A model generated the notes under the pieces. That model made no database searches. It saw only the letters and a list, made by a program, of their open reading frames with translations, and was not told the origin of the DNA. A program made the position numbers and the translations under genes. From NCBI RefSeq assembly GCF_000719285.1, contig NZ_JOFS01000006.1:186001-250000 (forward strand): a stretch of 64,000 nt of DNA. The letters run 5' to 3'. Of this stretch, positions 33,337-43,763 are shown one piece after another; the stretch's first letter is position 1; each line of letters starts with the position of its first letter. Source of the DNA: Streptomyces bicolor. GTDB taxonomy: Bacteria > Actinomycetota > Actinomycetes > Streptomycetales > Streptomycetaceae.

Positions 33337-34674
33337 GTGACCGAGACGACTCAGACGCCGACCCCGCCGGGGGACGCGGCCAAGCAGCGCAGCCCCGAGT
33401 TCCGGCTGGCCGCGGACGCCCTGCAGGGGCTGCGGCAGGACCTGTTCCACGACGCCTTCGCCTACCGCCCGCTGCCGCGGATGAGTGTCGACGGCCCGCT
33501 GACCCGCCGGCTGCCGGACCGCCTGCGGGAGTACATTGCCTGGACACCGCACACCCTGATCTCCGCGGTCGCCCTGCTCGCCCTGCTCATGGCCTCCGTC
33601 GACAACGAGGGTGCGGCCGTGGTGCTCGGTCCGCTCGCCGCGCTTCCGATCCTGCTGACCATGATCCGGCCGGTCGGAGCGTTCTGGCTGTCCATGGCGG
33701 CCACCCCGCTCAGCCAGCTCTTCGCCAACTCCGTGGACGGCTACCCCTGGCAGCCCGCCAACTTCGCCTGCCATCTGACCGTGCTGACGGTCGTGGCCAT
33801 ACGCACCAGGCCGCGCACGGCCGGCTACATGTGGGCCGTCACCGCGGCGTACGGCTTCGTGGCGGACGTGATACTCGGCCCGAGTTACTACTACGGCGAC
33901 GACACCGCCCCGTTTCTGGTCTTCTCGGCGCTGATCCTGCTCGTCGTCGCCATCTGGCACACCCGCAGGCAGGCCCGGCAGGAGGTGACCGCGCAGCAGA
34001 CGGTGACCGAGCACGAGCGCTCCCGGCGCACCCTGCTGGAGGAGCGCACGAACATCGCCCGCGAGCTGCACGACGTGGTGGCCCACCACATGTCCGTGGT
34101 CGCCATCCAAGCCGAGGCCGCGCCCTACCGGGTGGAGAGCCCGCCGCCCGAGCTGGAGCGGGCCTTCGCCACCATCCGGGAGAACGCGGTGGCGGCCCTC
34201 ACCGAACTGCGCCGCGTCCTGGGCGTCGTCCGCGCCGAGGACTACGAGGCCCCGGACGCCCCGCAGCCCACCCTCGCCGACCTGGACGCACTGCTGGCGA
34301 ACGTGCGGGACGCGGGCCTGACCGTCGAGAAGGCGGTGACCGGGGCGGTGCGTGAACTGCCGCCCGGCGTGGAGCTGTCGGCGTACCGCATCGTGCAGGA
34401 GGCCCTGAGCAACACCCTGCGGCACGCGCCCGGCGCGAGCGCCCGCGTCGAGATCGGGTACGTCCTCGGCGGCCTCGGCCTGCGCATAGTCAACGGCCCG
34501 CCGCCCGCGCCGGCCCTGGTGAAGCCCTCGCCGGGCGCCGGGCACGGCATCACGGGCATGCGGGAGCGGGTCACCATGCTGAACGGCGAGATGACGGCGG
34601 CCCGCACCGACGACGGCGGCTATGAGGTGGCGGTGTTCCTGCCGGTCACCACGACCACTGAGGACGGCTCATGA
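33337..34674 (+). CDS. DesK-like sensor histidine kinase 2
   Basis: This 445-residue kinase starts at GTG 33337 (MTETTQTPTPPGD); TACCTT lies about 11 bases before it and no clear ribosome site is visible. It has four to six membrane helices (~70-205), His near residue 245 (NIARELHDVVAHHMSVVAIQAE), and GHKL motifs (EALSNTLRHAPGASARVEI, GHGITGMRERVTMLNGEM). The soluble half is strongly similar to kinase 1, the membrane half much less so, which suggests a different signal. The partner regulator overlaps by four bases (ATGA). Confidence 0.93.
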   Translation: MTETTQTPTPPGDAAKQRSPEFRLAADALQGLRQDLFHDAFAYRPLPRMSVDGPLTRRLPDRLREYIAWTPHTLISAVALLALLMASVDNEGAAVVLGPLAALPILLTMIRPVGAFWLSMAATPLSQLFANSVDGYPWQPANFACHLTVLTVVAIRTRPRTAGYMWAVTAAYGFVADVILGPSYYYGDDTAPFLVFSALILLVVAIWHTRRQARQEVTAQQTVTEHERSRRTLLEERTNIARELHDVVAHHMSVVAIQAEAAPYRVESPPPELERAFATIRENAVAALTELRRVLGVVRAEDYEAPDAPQPTLADLDALLANVRDAGLTVEKAVTGAVRELPPGVELSAYRIVQEALSNTLRHAPGASARVEIGYVLGGLGLRIVNGPPPAPALVKPSPGAGHGITGMRERVTMLNGEMTAARTDDGGYEVAVFLPVTTTTEDGS

Positions 34675-35336
34675 CCATCCGCGTGCTGATCGCGGACGAC
34701 CAGATGATGGTGCGCGAGGGCTTCTCGGTCCTGCTGAACGCGATGCCGGACATCGAGGTCGTCGGCGAGGCGGTCAACGGCCGCGAGGCGGTGGAGCGGG
34801 TCCGTGAACTCGCCCCGGACGTCGTGCTGATGGACATCCGCATGCCCGAGCTGAACGGCATCGAGGCGACCCGGGAGATCGTGGCGGCCGACGGCTCCGC
34901 GAAGGTGCTGGTGCTCACCACGTTCGACCTCGACGAGTACGTGTACCAGGCGCTGCGCGCGGGAGCCTCCGGCTTCCTGCTGAAGGACGCCTCGGCACGC
35001 CAGCTCGCCGACGGGGTGAGGGTGGTGGCGGCCGGTGAGGCCCTCCTCGCCCCCTCCGTCACCCGGCGGCTGATCACGGAGTTCTCGAAGCTGTCCGACT
35101 CCCCGCGGCTGATGTCCTCCGCGCACGCGGCGTACGGGGAGCTGACCGAGCGGGAGACGGAGGTGCTGGTCCTGATCGCGCAGGGCCTGTCGAACGCGGA
35201 GATCGCCGAGCGGCTGGTGGTCGCCGAGTCGACGATCAAGACCCACGTCAGCCGGATCCTGGTGAAACTGGGGCTGCGGGACCGGACGCAGGCGGCGGTG
35301 TTCGCGTACGAGGCGCGGCTGGTCACGCCGGGCTGA
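34671..35336 (+). CDS. NarL/FixJ-type response regulator 2
   Basis: ATG 34671 overlaps the kinase stop. The 221-residue regulator has receiver residues IADDQM, phospho-Asp near 55 (DVVLMDIRMPELNG), TTFDLDEYVYQALRAGASGFLLKDAS and a LuxR HTH (LTERETEVLVLIAQGLSNAEIAERLVVAESTIKTHVSRIL). The recognition helix differs from regulator 1 by only a few residues (VVAESTIKTHVSR against VVAEQTVKTHVGR), so overlapping DNA targets such as the shared motif are expected. Confidence 0.95.
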   Translation: MTIRVLIADDQMMVREGFSVLLNAMPDIEVVGEAVNGREAVERVRELAPDVVLMDIRMPELNGIEATREIVAADGSAKVLVLTTFDLDEYVYQALRAGASGFLLKDASARQLADGVRVVAAGEALLAPSVTRRLITEFSKLSDSPRLMSSAHAAYGELTERETEVLVLIAQGLSNAEIAERLVVAESTIKTHVSRILVKLGLRDRTQAAVFAYEARLVTPG

Positions 35337-35363
35337 GGGCCCTACGAGTCGTACGGTGGGGGA

Positions 35364-35798
35364 ATGGAACAGCGCATCACTCTGATCACGCTGGGAGTCT
35401 CCGATCTGGCCCGCTCCAAGGCCTTCTACGAAGCCCTGGGCTGGCGGGGCCAGGAGGTCCAGGAGACCGTCTTCTTCCAGGCGGGCGGCCTGGGGCTGGT
35501 GCTGTGGGGTCGGGACAAGCTGGCGCGGGACTGCGGTCTGGAGCCCGGGCAGGCGGGCGGTTTCGGGGGGATCGTCCTCGCGCACAACGTGCGGTCCGAG
35601 GCGGAGGTCGACGCGCTGCTGGCGGCGGTGGAACGGGCCGGCGGAACCGTCACCAAGCCGGCGGCCGTGAACGAGATCGGCTTCTACTCCAGTGCCTTCA
35701 CCGACCCCGACGGCCACGCCTGGGAGGTCGCCCACAATCCCGGGTTCCCGCTCGCCGAGGACGGCTCGGTCACGCTTCCCGACTTCGGCGCGGCCTAG
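35364..35798 (+). CDS. VOC (glyoxalase/bleomycin resistance fold) protein
   Basis: The 144-residue protein has two beta-alpha-beta-beta-beta units: ITLITLGVSDLARSKAFYEALGW at the start and a C-terminal SAFTDPDGHAWEVAHNPGF carrying a metal-type H and E. The first strand lacks the usual His, so metal binding would be incomplete. TACGGT at 35352-35357 lies six bases before ATG 35364, giving a leaderless start. The function is not predictable; no toxin or antibiotic gene is adjacent except the P450. Confidence 0.85.
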   Translation: MEQRITLITLGVSDLARSKAFYEALGWRGQEVQETVFFQAGGLGLVLWGRDKLARDCGLEPGQAGGFGGIVLAHNVRSEAEVDALLAAVERAGGTVTKPAAVNEIGFYSSAFTDPDGHAWEVAHNPGFPLAEDGSVTLPDFGAA

Positions 35799-35851
35799 GA
35801 CGGGGCCTGGGCCCCTGGTCAGGAAGGGGGACGGCGGTCTAACGTCCGTGC

Positions 35852-37072
35852 ATGGCAGCTCCTTCCGACCTCGCTTTCGACCCGTGGGACCAGGCGTTCC
35901 TGGCCGACCCCTACCCCGCGTACGCCGAACTGCGTGCCCGGGGCCGGGTGCACTGGTTCGAGCCCACGAACCAGTGGCTGGTGCCGCACCACGCGGACGT
36001 CTCGGCGCTGCTGCGCGACCGCCGGCTGGGCCGGACGTACCAGCACCGTTTCACCCACGAGGACTTCGGGCGGACCGCGCCCCCGCCGGAGCACGAGCCG
36101 TTCCACGTCCTCAACGACCACGGGATGCTCGACCTGGAGCCGCCGGACCACACCCGGATCCGCCGGCTGGTGTCGAAGGCGTTCACGCCGCGCACGGTGG
36201 AGCAGCTGAAGCCGTATGTGCGCGATCTGGCCGGGAGCCTGGTGGCGGCGCTGGTCGAGAAGGGCGGCGGTGACCTGCTGACGGACGTGGCGGAGCCGCT
36301 CCCCGTCGCGGTGATCGCCGAGATGCTGGGCATCCCGGAGGCGGACCGGGCGCAGTTGCGGCCCTGGTCGGCGGACATCTGCGGGATGTACGAGCTGAAC
36401 CCGTCGCAGGAGACGGCGGCGAAGGCGGTGCGCGCGTCGGTGGAGTTCTCGGACTACCTCACCGAGCTGATCGCGGCCCGGCGCAAGCAGCCGGGGGACG
36501 ACCTGATGTCCGGCCTGATCGCGGCGTACGACGAGGGTGACCGGCTCACCGAGCAAGAGATGATCTCGACGGCCGTCCTCCTCCTCAACGCCGGCCACGA
36601 GGCCACGGTGAACGCCACGGTCAACGGCTGGTGGGCCCTGTTCCGCAACCCCGGCCAGCTGGCCGCCCTGCGCGCCGACCACTCCCTGATCCCGTCCGCG
36701 ATCGAGGAGCTGATGCGCTACGACACCCCGCTCCAGCTGTTCGAACGCTGGGTGCTGGACGAGATCGAGATCGACGGAACGGTGATCCCGAGGGGCGCGG
36801 AGATCGCCATGCTGTTCGGTTCCGCCAACCACGACCCCGAGGTCTTCGCGGACCCCGACCGCCTGGACCTCACCCGCAAGGAGAACCCGCACATCTCCTT
36901 CAGCGCCGGCATCCACTACTGCATCGGTGCTCCGCTGGCCCGGATCGAGCTGGCGGCGTCGATGACGGCTCTGCTGGAGCAGGCGCCGATGCTGCGGTTG
37001 GCGGCGGAGCCGGAGCGGAAGCCGAACTTTGTGATCCGGGGGTTGGAGGGGCTCAGCGTCGAGGTGGGGTGA
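35852..37072 (+). CDS. Cytochrome P450, CYP107 family (CYP107T1-like)
   Basis: The 406-residue soluble P450 has the I-helix oxygen motif AGHEAT near residue 246, the ExxR motif EELMR, the RxR-like region LQLFERWVLDEIEIDG and heme loop FSAGIHYCIGAPLAR with the ligand Cys near residue 357. From memory the position corresponds to CYP107T1 of S. coelicolor (SCO3636). No ferredoxin or reductase gene is adjacent, so redox partners come from elsewhere. TAACGT (35840-35845) six bases before ATG 35852 suggests a leaderless mRNA. The substrate is unknown. Confidence 0.93.
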   Translation: MAAPSDLAFDPWDQAFLADPYPAYAELRARGRVHWFEPTNQWLVPHHADVSALLRDRRLGRTYQHRFTHEDFGRTAPPPEHEPFHVLNDHGMLDLEPPDHTRIRRLVSKAFTPRTVEQLKPYVRDLAGSLVAALVEKGGGDLLTDVAEPLPVAVIAEMLGIPEADRAQLRPWSADICGMYELNPSQETAAKAVRASVEFSDYLTELIAARRKQPGDDLMSGLIAAYDEGDRLTEQEMISTAVLLLNAGHEATVNATVNGWWALFRNPGQLAALRADHSLIPSAIEELMRYDTPLQLFERWVLDEIEIDGTVIPRGAEIAMLFGSANHDPEVFADPDRLDLTRKENPHISFSAGIHYCIGAPLARIELAASMTALLEQAPMLRLAAEPERKPNFVIRGLEGLSVEVG

Positions 37073-37159
37073 TCACTCGTTCGGATGATCGCCGAGCGAA
37101 TCCGGTCGGTGTTCGAAAGCGACTCGCGAAGCTGGTGCGTGCCTGCGAAGGGAGGCACC

Positions 37160-37762
37160 ATGACGGTTATGGCAGAGCGCGCGTTGCAGTCGCCCCAGAT
37201 GTCGGTGGAAGAGTTCGAGAGGATCGCCGCGTTCGCGGCCAAGGAGACCGACGACGCCGTCAGGTTCGAGTTCATCAACGGGCGGATCGGGGTCAAGAAG
37301 GTGGCGGACGGCGACCACAACACCATCGTGCTGTGGCTGGCGCGGCGATGTATGCAGATGAGGCCGGATCTGGACCTCTACCAGACTCAGGGCCTCAGGG
37401 TGGAGAAGTACCGCGAGGGCCGGGCCCGTCCCGACGCGGTGCTCGTACCTGAGGGACACTTCGCCGGGCATGGCGAGTGGGCGGATCCGAGTGGAGTGCT
37501 TCTGGTCCTCGAAGTCACGTCGTACGACTCCGACACCGATCAGCGCGACCGGCAGGAGAAGCCAGTGGCATACGGTGCCGCGGGGATCCCCTTCTACCTG
37601 CTGATCGACCGCGACGCCTGTACGGTCAAGTTGTACAGCGCGCCGGACCCGGAGGTCGGCTACCGCGAGTTCCGTAAGGTCCCTTTCGGTGACACGCTTC
37701 TGTTGCCCGAGCCCCTCGGCATCGAACTCGACACCGAGAAGCTCAAGCAGTACGTCGACTGA
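37160..37762 (+). CDS. Uma2-family putative restriction-like nuclease (DUF820)
   Basis: ATG 37160 (MTVMAERALQSPQMSVEEF) follows GGGAGG and is better than ATG 37085. The 200-residue protein has the PD-(D/E)xK-type layout of the family: RFEFINGRIGVKKVADGDHN, RPDAVLVPEGHF (Asp) and VLLVLEVTSYDSDTDQRDR-QEKPVAYGAAGIPFYLLID (Glu and Lys). These proteins are very numerous in Streptomyces and of unclear role. It converges on the ABC permease gene with six bases between stops. Confidence 0.85.
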   Translation: MTVMAERALQSPQMSVEEFERIAAFAAKETDDAVRFEFINGRIGVKKVADGDHNTIVLWLARRCMQMRPDLDLYQTQGLRVEKYREGRARPDAVLVPEGHFAGHGEWADPSGVLLVLEVTSYDSDTDQRDRQEKPVAYGAAGIPFYLLIDRDACTVKLYSAPDPEVGYREFRKVPFGDTLLLPEPLGIELDTEKLKQYVD

Positions 37763-37768
37763 GCCCCC

Positions 37769-39385
37769 TCATGTGGTCATGTCCCGCCGCCGCAGCCCTG
37801 CCAGGCCCGCGGCGGTGAGCACCACCGCCAGCCCCAGCAACACCACCACCGTTCCCCACTCCATTCCCCCACCCGGCAGCTTCGGCAGATGCCCGAACGG
37901 CGACAGATCCAGCACCGCCTGCGGAACATCGAGCGCGGGCCCCACCCACCCGATCAGCAGCACCGCCCCGGCCACGCCCCACGCCGCCATCGCCGCCCGC
38001 GGCAGCACCCCGTACAGCAGCACCGCCAGCCCGCCGACGACCCACACCGCCGGAAGCTGCACCAGGCAGGCGCCCAGGATCGGGCCCACCTGCTTGCCGT
38101 AACCGGCCGCGAAGCCAAGCCCCGCGAGCAGCATGATCAGCCCGGCCCCGGCGAAGGCGATCACCAGATGGCCCGCGGCCCAGCGCAGTCGGCCGACCGC
38201 GTTGGCCAGTACGGGCTCCGCCCGCATCGAGGTCTCCTCGCCGTGCAGCCGCAGGACCGACCCCACCACATACAGCGCGGCGATCAGGCCCATCATCCCG
38301 ACCATCGACGCCAGGAACGCGTCCGTCAGACCCGACTGCCCGCCCATCCGCTGGAAGACCTCGCGGGCGTTCTCGTTGTCGCCGACCAGGTCGGCCACCC
38401 CGTCGGTCAGCCCGCCGTAGACGACCCCGGCGAGGAAGAAGCCGATGCTCCAGCCGAGCACGCTGCCGCGCTGCAGCCGCCAGGCCAGCGCGCCCGCCGT
38501 GCCGAGGCGGCCGAAGGCGGGGCCCGGCCGGGCGGGCAGGAAGCTCATTCCCACATCCCGGCGTCCGGCGAGTTCGTAGGCCACCACGCCCTGCACCAGA
38601 GCCGCCGCCGCGAACAGCAGCAGCACCCACCACCGCTCGTCCGCGAAGGCCCGCAGGTTCGACAGCCAGCCCAGCGGCGACACCCACGTCAGCGCCGAAG
38701 AGCCGTCGTCGCTCGCCGAGTCGCCCGCCGCCCGCAGCACGAACGCGGCACCCAGCAGCCCGGCCGTCAGCCCGCGCGCCAACCGCGCGCTCTCCGTGAA
38801 CTGGGCGACGATCGCCGCCAGCGTGGCGAACGCCATGCCGACCCCGGCGAGACCGAGCCCGAACGCCAGTGCCCCGGCGGCGCCCTGTCCGGCCAGTCCG
38901 ACCGTCACCAGCAGGGCCAGTACGGCGTTCGCGACCGCCGCCGTCAGCAACGCGGCCGTCAGCGAGGCCCGGCGCCCCACCATCCCGGACGCCACCAGCT
39001 CCTGGCGGCCGCTCTCCTCCTCGTCCCGGGTGTGCCGTACGACGAGGAGCAGGCTCACCACGGCCGCGAGGGCGCCCGCGTAGACGCCGACGCGCCAGGC
39101 CGTCAGGGCGCCGATCGAGTCGTCGAAGACGGGGCCGATCAGGGCGCGGAAGGAGGCGTTGGCCGCGGTGTCCCGTACGAGTTCGGCACGGTCGGCCGGG
39201 GAGCCGTACAGGTTCTCCAGCGTGTTCGGCATGGAGAGGATCATGAGCGCGTTGACGCCCACCCAGACCGGGATCATCAACCGGTCGCGGCGCAGTGCGA
39301 AGCGCAACAGCGTTGTGGTGCCCGCCAGTTGGCGGGTGCCTCCGGACCGTACGGCGAAGTCGGTCCTCGTGGCGGTGGCGGTCAT
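37769..39385 (-). CDS. ABC-2 exporter permease (polyketide/drug exporter type)
   Basis: The 538-residue membrane protein has about 12 helices in two repeats. It begins [41 protein letters not shown], the usual start of actinobacterial 'exporter of polyketide antibiotics' permeases. It overlaps the ATPase gene by four bases (39382-39385), so both form one exporter. Substrate unknown. The operon is divergent from a MarR/GbsR regulator, which probably represses it. Confidence 0.9.
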   Translation of the reverse strand: MTATATRTDFAVRSGGTRQLAGTTTLLRFALRRDRLMIPVWVGVNALMILSMPNTLENLYGSPADRAELVRDTAANASFRALIGPVFDDSIGALTAWRVGVYAGALAAVVSLLLVVRHTRDEEESGRQELVASGMVGRRASLTAALLTAAVANAVLALLVTVGLAGQGAAGALAFGLGLAGVGMAFATLAAIVAQFTESARLARGLTAGLLGAAFVLRAAGDSASDDGSSALTWVSPLGWLSNLRAFADERWWVLLLFAAAALVQGVVAYELAGRRDVGMSFLPARPGPAFGRLGTAGALAWRLQRGSVLGWSIGFFLAGVVYGGLTDGVADLVGDNENAREVFQRMGGQSGLTDAFLASMVGMMGLIAALYVVGSVLRLHGEETSMRAEPVLANAVGRLRWAAGHLVIAFAGAGLIMLLAGLGFAAGYGKQVGPILGACLVQLPAVWVVGGLAVLLYGVLPRAAMAAWGVAGAVLLIGWVGPALDVPQAVLDLSPFGHLPKLPGGGMEWGTVVVLLGLAVVLTAAGLAGLRRRDMTT

Positions 39386-40308
39386 CGTGCGGTCGCCCCC
39401 TCACGGACGTCGTCCTGGTAGTGCCGCAGGAACAGCTCCTCCAGCGTCGGCGGCGTCGACGTCAACGACCGCACACCGGACTCGCTCAGCGAGCGCAGTA
39501 CGGCGTCCAGCTTGTCGGTGTCGACCTGGAGCCGGACGCGGTGGCCCTGACCCCTCTCCGTTGACTGAATGGCGAGGTCGTGGACGCCCGGAAGGTGCGA
39601 CAGCCCGTTGGGCGGACCGGCGAGTTCGGCGGTGACGCTGGTCCGGGTCAGATGACGCAGGTCGGCGAGCGAACCGCTCTCGACGGTACGGCCCTTGCGG
39701 ATGATGCTGACCCGGTCGCAGAGCTCCTCGACCTCGCTGAGGATGTGGGACGACAGCAGGATCGTCCTGCCCCTGTCCCGCTCCTCCTCCACACACCGCT
39801 GGAAGACCTCCTCCATCAGCGGGTCCAGGCCGGATGTCGGCTCGTCCAGGATCAGCAGGTCCACGTCCGAGGCGAACGCGGCGACCAGGGCGACCTTCTG
39901 CCGGTTGCCCTTGGAGTACGTGCGGCCCTTCTTCGTCGGGTCCAGCTCGAACCGCTCGATCAGCTCGGCCCGGCGCCGGGCGTCGAGGCCGCCGCGGAGA
40001 CGGCCGTAGAGGTCGATGACCTCGCCGCCGGAGAGGTTCCGCCACAGCGTCACATCCCCCGGCACGTACGCGATCCGGCGGTGCACCTCCACCGCGTCCG
40101 CCCAGGGGTCGCGGCCCAGTACCTGCGCACCGCCCGAGTCGGCGCGCAGCAGGCCGAGCAGTACGCGGATGGTAGTGGACTTGCCGGCGCCGTTGGGGCC
40201 GAGGAATCCGTGGACCTCGCCGGCCTCGACGTCCAGGTCGAGCCCGTCGAGCGCGTGCGTCGTGCCGAACGACTTGTGCAGTCCGGAGACGGTGATGGCC
40301 TTCGTCAT
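39382..40308 (-). CDS. ABC exporter ATP-binding protein
   Basis: The 308-residue protein has a full ABC domain: Walker [11 protein letters not shown] near residue 40, Q-loop region [17 protein letters not shown], a signature [15 protein letters not shown] (altered from LSGGQ as in DrrA-like exporters), Walker [15 protein letters not shown] and H-loop [10 protein letters not shown]. The C-terminal ~90 residues are the DrrA-type extension. TACGTT (40321-40316, minus) lies seven bases before ATG 40308, so the mRNA is likely leaderless, and the inverted repeat at 40320-40358 overlaps this promoter. Confidence 0.94.
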   Translation of the reverse strand: MTKAITVSGLHKSFGTTHALDGLDLDVEAGEVHGFLGPNGAGKSTTIRVLLGLLRADSGGAQVLGRDPWADAVEVHRRIAYVPGDVTLWRNLSGGEVIDLYGRLRGGLDARRRAELIERFELDPTKKGRTYSKGNRQKVALVAAFASDVDLLILDEPTSGLDPLMEEVFQRCVEEERDRGRTILLSSHILSEVEELCDRVSIIRKGRTVESGSLADLRHLTRTSVTAELAGPPNGLSHLPGVHDLAIQSTERGQGHRVRLQVDTDKLDAVLRSLSESGVRSLTSTPPTLEELFLRHYQDDVREGATAR

Positions 40309-40315
40309 GCTTCAG

Positions 40316-40375
40316 AACGTACGCTTCTTTCAGAAATTTGTGAAGTTAAGGAAGCGTATGAAGCGCGGATAGGAT
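40316..40375. promoter_or_regulatory. Overlapping divergent promoters with candidate GbsR/MarR operator
   Basis: TACGCTTC (40320-40327) and GAAGCGTA (40351-40358) are perfect inverted arms around 23 bases. The left arm covers the exporter -10 (TACGTT on the minus strand) and the right arm lies just before TAGGAT (40370-40375), the likely -10 of the regulator gene. The spacer is unusually A/T-rich. One site could thus repress both directions. Confidence 0.6.
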
Positions 40376-40381
40376 GAGGTC

Positions 40382-40876
40382 ATGACGGAAGCAGCTGGTG
40401 GTGGGCGGGACGCCGAGGCCGTGTCGAAGTTCGTCGAGTCCTTCGCGGCGCAGCTCGTCGAGGCCGGGATGCAGCGCATGGCCGCCCGGGTCTTCGCCGC
40501 GCTGCTCTCCTCCGACAAGGGCGTCATGACTTCCGCCGAACTGGGCGAACAGCTGCAGATCAGTCCCGCGGCGGTCTCCGGAGCGGTGCGCTACCTCGCC
40601 CAGACGCACATGGTGTCGCGCGAGCGGGAGCCCGGCTCGCGCCGGGAGCGCTACCGGGTGCACGGCGACCAGTGGTACGAGGCCCTGACCAACCGCGAGG
40701 CCGTCCTCAAGCGGTGGGAGGCGGCTCTGCGCGAGGGTGTCAGCAGCCTCGGCGCGGACACCCCGGCGGGGCGCCGCATGGCTGAGACGCTGGCCTTCTT
40801 CGAGTTCATCGAGCGGGAGGTCGCGGCGATGATGGAGCGGTGGCGGGCGCATCGGGAGGAGAGGTTCGGCAAGTGA
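40382..40876 (+). CDS. GbsR/MarR-family regulator of the exporter
   Basis: The 164-residue winged-helix protein (AARVFAALLSSDKGVMTSAELGEQLQISPAAVSGAVRYLAQTHMVSREREPGSRRERYRV, described here in parts) is of the GbsR-like branch: HTH at about 45-80, wing REREPGS, and C-terminal helices for dimerisation. ATG 40382 is six bases after TAGGAT, so it is leaderless. It is divergent from the ABC exporter with 73 bases between starts, and most likely controls it and itself. Confidence 0.9.
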   Translation: MTEAAGGGRDAEAVSKFVESFAAQLVEAGMQRMAARVFAALLSSDKGVMTSAELGEQLQISPAAVSGAVRYLAQTHMVSREREPGSRRERYRVHGDQWYEALTNREAVLKRWEAALREGVSSLGADTPAGRRMAETLAFFEFIEREVAAMMERWRAHREERFGK

Positions 40877-40964
40877 CAACCCCCGGACAAGGGTTACCAG
40901 GGCCGCTGCACCAAGCCGCTCGACACCGCCGGCTTCCAGGCCCCCGAGGGCGAGGCCCGACGGC

Positions 40965-41825
40965 TCACCCCACCACCGGCACCGTAAGCCCCCAAGCCCC
41001 CTCCCGAACTACCCACGTCCGCGTCCGCACCGGCCCCGACACCTCCGTGTCCGCCCGGTACCGGAAGTGCGCCCCCGACACCGTCACGGTCCGGCCCTCC
41101 ACCCGCAGTGGCGTCGCCTCCGCCCCCACCGAAGCCGGCCGTACCTCCACCTCGGCCACGCCCGCGCCCCCCGGCGCCACCGACACCGCCTCCACCGGCT
41201 GGTCGAGGTCCACCAGCGTCGCCCCGTCGACCTCGACCCGCAGCCGCGCCGGTCCGGATCCGGCAGCGGAGGCGGCCCGCGCCGGGACCAGGGTCCGTAC
41301 CAGCGACTGGCACGTCCGCAGCCACGGCCGCCCGGCGCCCGGCCCCACCGCGGTGGCACCCGCCGGCACGCCCGGCTCCCGCACCGGCGGAATGCCCAGT
41401 CCGCCCAGCACCACCCCGTCACTGTCGTCCACGAGCAGATCGAGCCGCCGCTCCACCCCCTCCAGGACCGCCCGGGCCGCCGCCACCGCCCCCGTCGGCA
41501 CCCCGAGGGATCCGGCCAGCGACAGCGCACCCCCGACCGGCACCACCGACAGCACACATTCGGCCAGCTCCCGCTGCCGGTGCAGCAGGGTCACCGCACG
41601 CGTCAGTGCCCGGTCGTCGCCGACCACCACCGGCCGCCGCGACCCGCGCCGCGCCAGTGCCCGGGCGAACTCGTCGGGATCGTCCGGCAGGCACACTTTC
41701 GTCGCCGCACCCGCGCTGAGCACGTCTTTCGCGATCCTGACCGCCTCCCCGTCCGTCATCCGAGCGACCGGATCGATCACCACCAGCAGCTGGTCGGACA
41801 TCGCGAAAGTCGCCACCTCGGCCAT
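40965..41825 (-). CDS. Diacylglycerol kinase-like lipid kinase domain protein
   Basis: ATG 41825 (MAEVATFAMSDQLLVVIDPVA) follows GAGGAAGCGAGG; the longer upstream frame has no ribosome site. The 286-residue protein resembles the DAG/NAD-kinase fold: VVIDPVARMTDGEAVRIAKDVLSAGA, RPVVVGDDRALTRAVTLLHR, AECVLSVVPVGGALSLAGSLGVPTG, then a beta-rich half. The classic GGDGT loop reads VVGDDRAL, so activity as a lipid kinase is doubtful. It is divergent from purA, an arrangement I recall in other Streptomyces. Confidence 0.8.
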   Translation of the reverse strand: MAEVATFAMSDQLLVVIDPVARMTDGEAVRIAKDVLSAGAATKVCLPDDPDEFARALARRGSRRPVVVGDDRALTRAVTLLHRQRELAECVLSVVPVGGALSLAGSLGVPTGAVAAARAVLEGVERRLDLLVDDSDGVVLGGLGIPPVREPGVPAGATAVGPGAGRPWLRTCQSLVRTLVPARAASAAGSGPARLRVEVDGATLVDLDQPVEAVSVAPGGAGVAEVEVRPASVGAEATPLRVEGRTVTVSGAHFRYRADTEVSGPVRTRTWVVREGAWGLTVPVVG

Positions 41826-41841
41826 GCCTCGCTTCCTCGGG

Positions 41842-41886
41842 TAGCATCTTTGTGCAAGAGCCCCTTGCGCTATTGCGCCAGGGGCT
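41842..41886 (+). promoter_or_regulatory. Promoter-like TAGCAT and leader hairpin upstream of purA
   Basis: TAGCAT at 41842-41847 could be a plus-strand -10. Twelve bases after it AGCCCCTTGCGC (41859-41870) pairs with 41875-41886 (one mismatch) around TATT and is followed by TCGTCTATT. The transcript would start with this hairpin, 138 bases before the purA start. It may be an attenuator-like leader or a short RNA. Confidence 0.45.
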
Positions 41887-42023
41887 TCGTCTATTCCGGG
41901 GCCATCCGGTCCGACGGTTCGCGGCCAACGACGGTCGCGGTGCCGGTCGTGGAGCACGCGGCGGAAACCCTACGCGTGCTCCCCTGACCTTGGACATGCC
42001 CCGCCCGGAAGGGGTGTACGCGC

Positions 42024-43307
<1,284 letters not shown>

Positions 43308-43326
43308 GCTGAGGCTCCGGTGAACT

Positions 43327-43357
43327 GAAAGGGGCGCCCCGGCGGGGCGCCCCTTTT
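43327..43357 (+). terminator. Strong rho-independent terminator of purA
   Basis: AAGGGGCGCCCC, loop GGC, GGGGCGCCCCTTTT: a perfect hairpin (arms 43331-43340 and 43344-43353) with A and T tracts, 20 bases after the stop. Confidence 0.93.
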
Positions 43358-43463
43358 GGTGGCTCCTTCTGATGGCTTCTCCTGATGGAGCAGTGAGCGA
43401 GCGAAGTGCGCATACCGCCCATAGCGTGAGGCCGTACGGAGCGATCAGAGAAAGGCGAACCTC

Positions 43464-43754
43464 ATGCGCGTGCTGCTTCAGGCCCATGTCGACACGGAGA
43501 AGGCGAACGAAGTCATCCGCAGCGGCAAGATGCCCCAGGTCATGCAGGAGATCATGGAGGCGTTCAAGCCGGAGGCCTCCTACTTCGGCCCCGACAACGG
43601 GGTCCGCACGATGTTCCTGGTCTTCGACATGCAGGACTCGTCACAGCTGCCGCCGCTCACCGAGCAGCTCTTCCAGAACTTCGGCGCCAGGGTGGACTAC
43701 ACGCCGGTGATGAACTTCGAGGACCTGCAGAAGGGGCTGTCCCAGATCCGGTGA
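43464..43754 (+). CDS. Small DUF3303-like protein
   Basis: ATG 43464 follows GAGAAAGG. The 96-residue soluble protein (MRVLLQAHVDTEKANEVIRS, then EASYFGPDNGVRTMFLVFDM, LPPLTEQLFQNFGARVDYTPVMN) resembles the ferredoxin-like DUF3303 family. The pattern is that of a small alpha/beta dimeric barrel protein. No cofactor motif is seen. It is monocistronic and converges on the next gene; its stop is ten bases from the opposing stop. Confidence 0.85.
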   Translation: MRVLLQAHVDTEKANEVIRSGKMPQVMQEIMEAFKPEASYFGPDNGVRTMFLVFDMQDSSQLPPLTEQLFQNFGARVDYTPVMNFEDLQKGLSQIR

Positions 43755-43763
43755 GTGCTCGCA

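Noticed and set aside
35364..35798. Bleomycin-type resistance protein
   Set aside because: The VOC fold is clear, but the first metal His is missing and no antibiotic cluster is nearby, so no resistance call was made.
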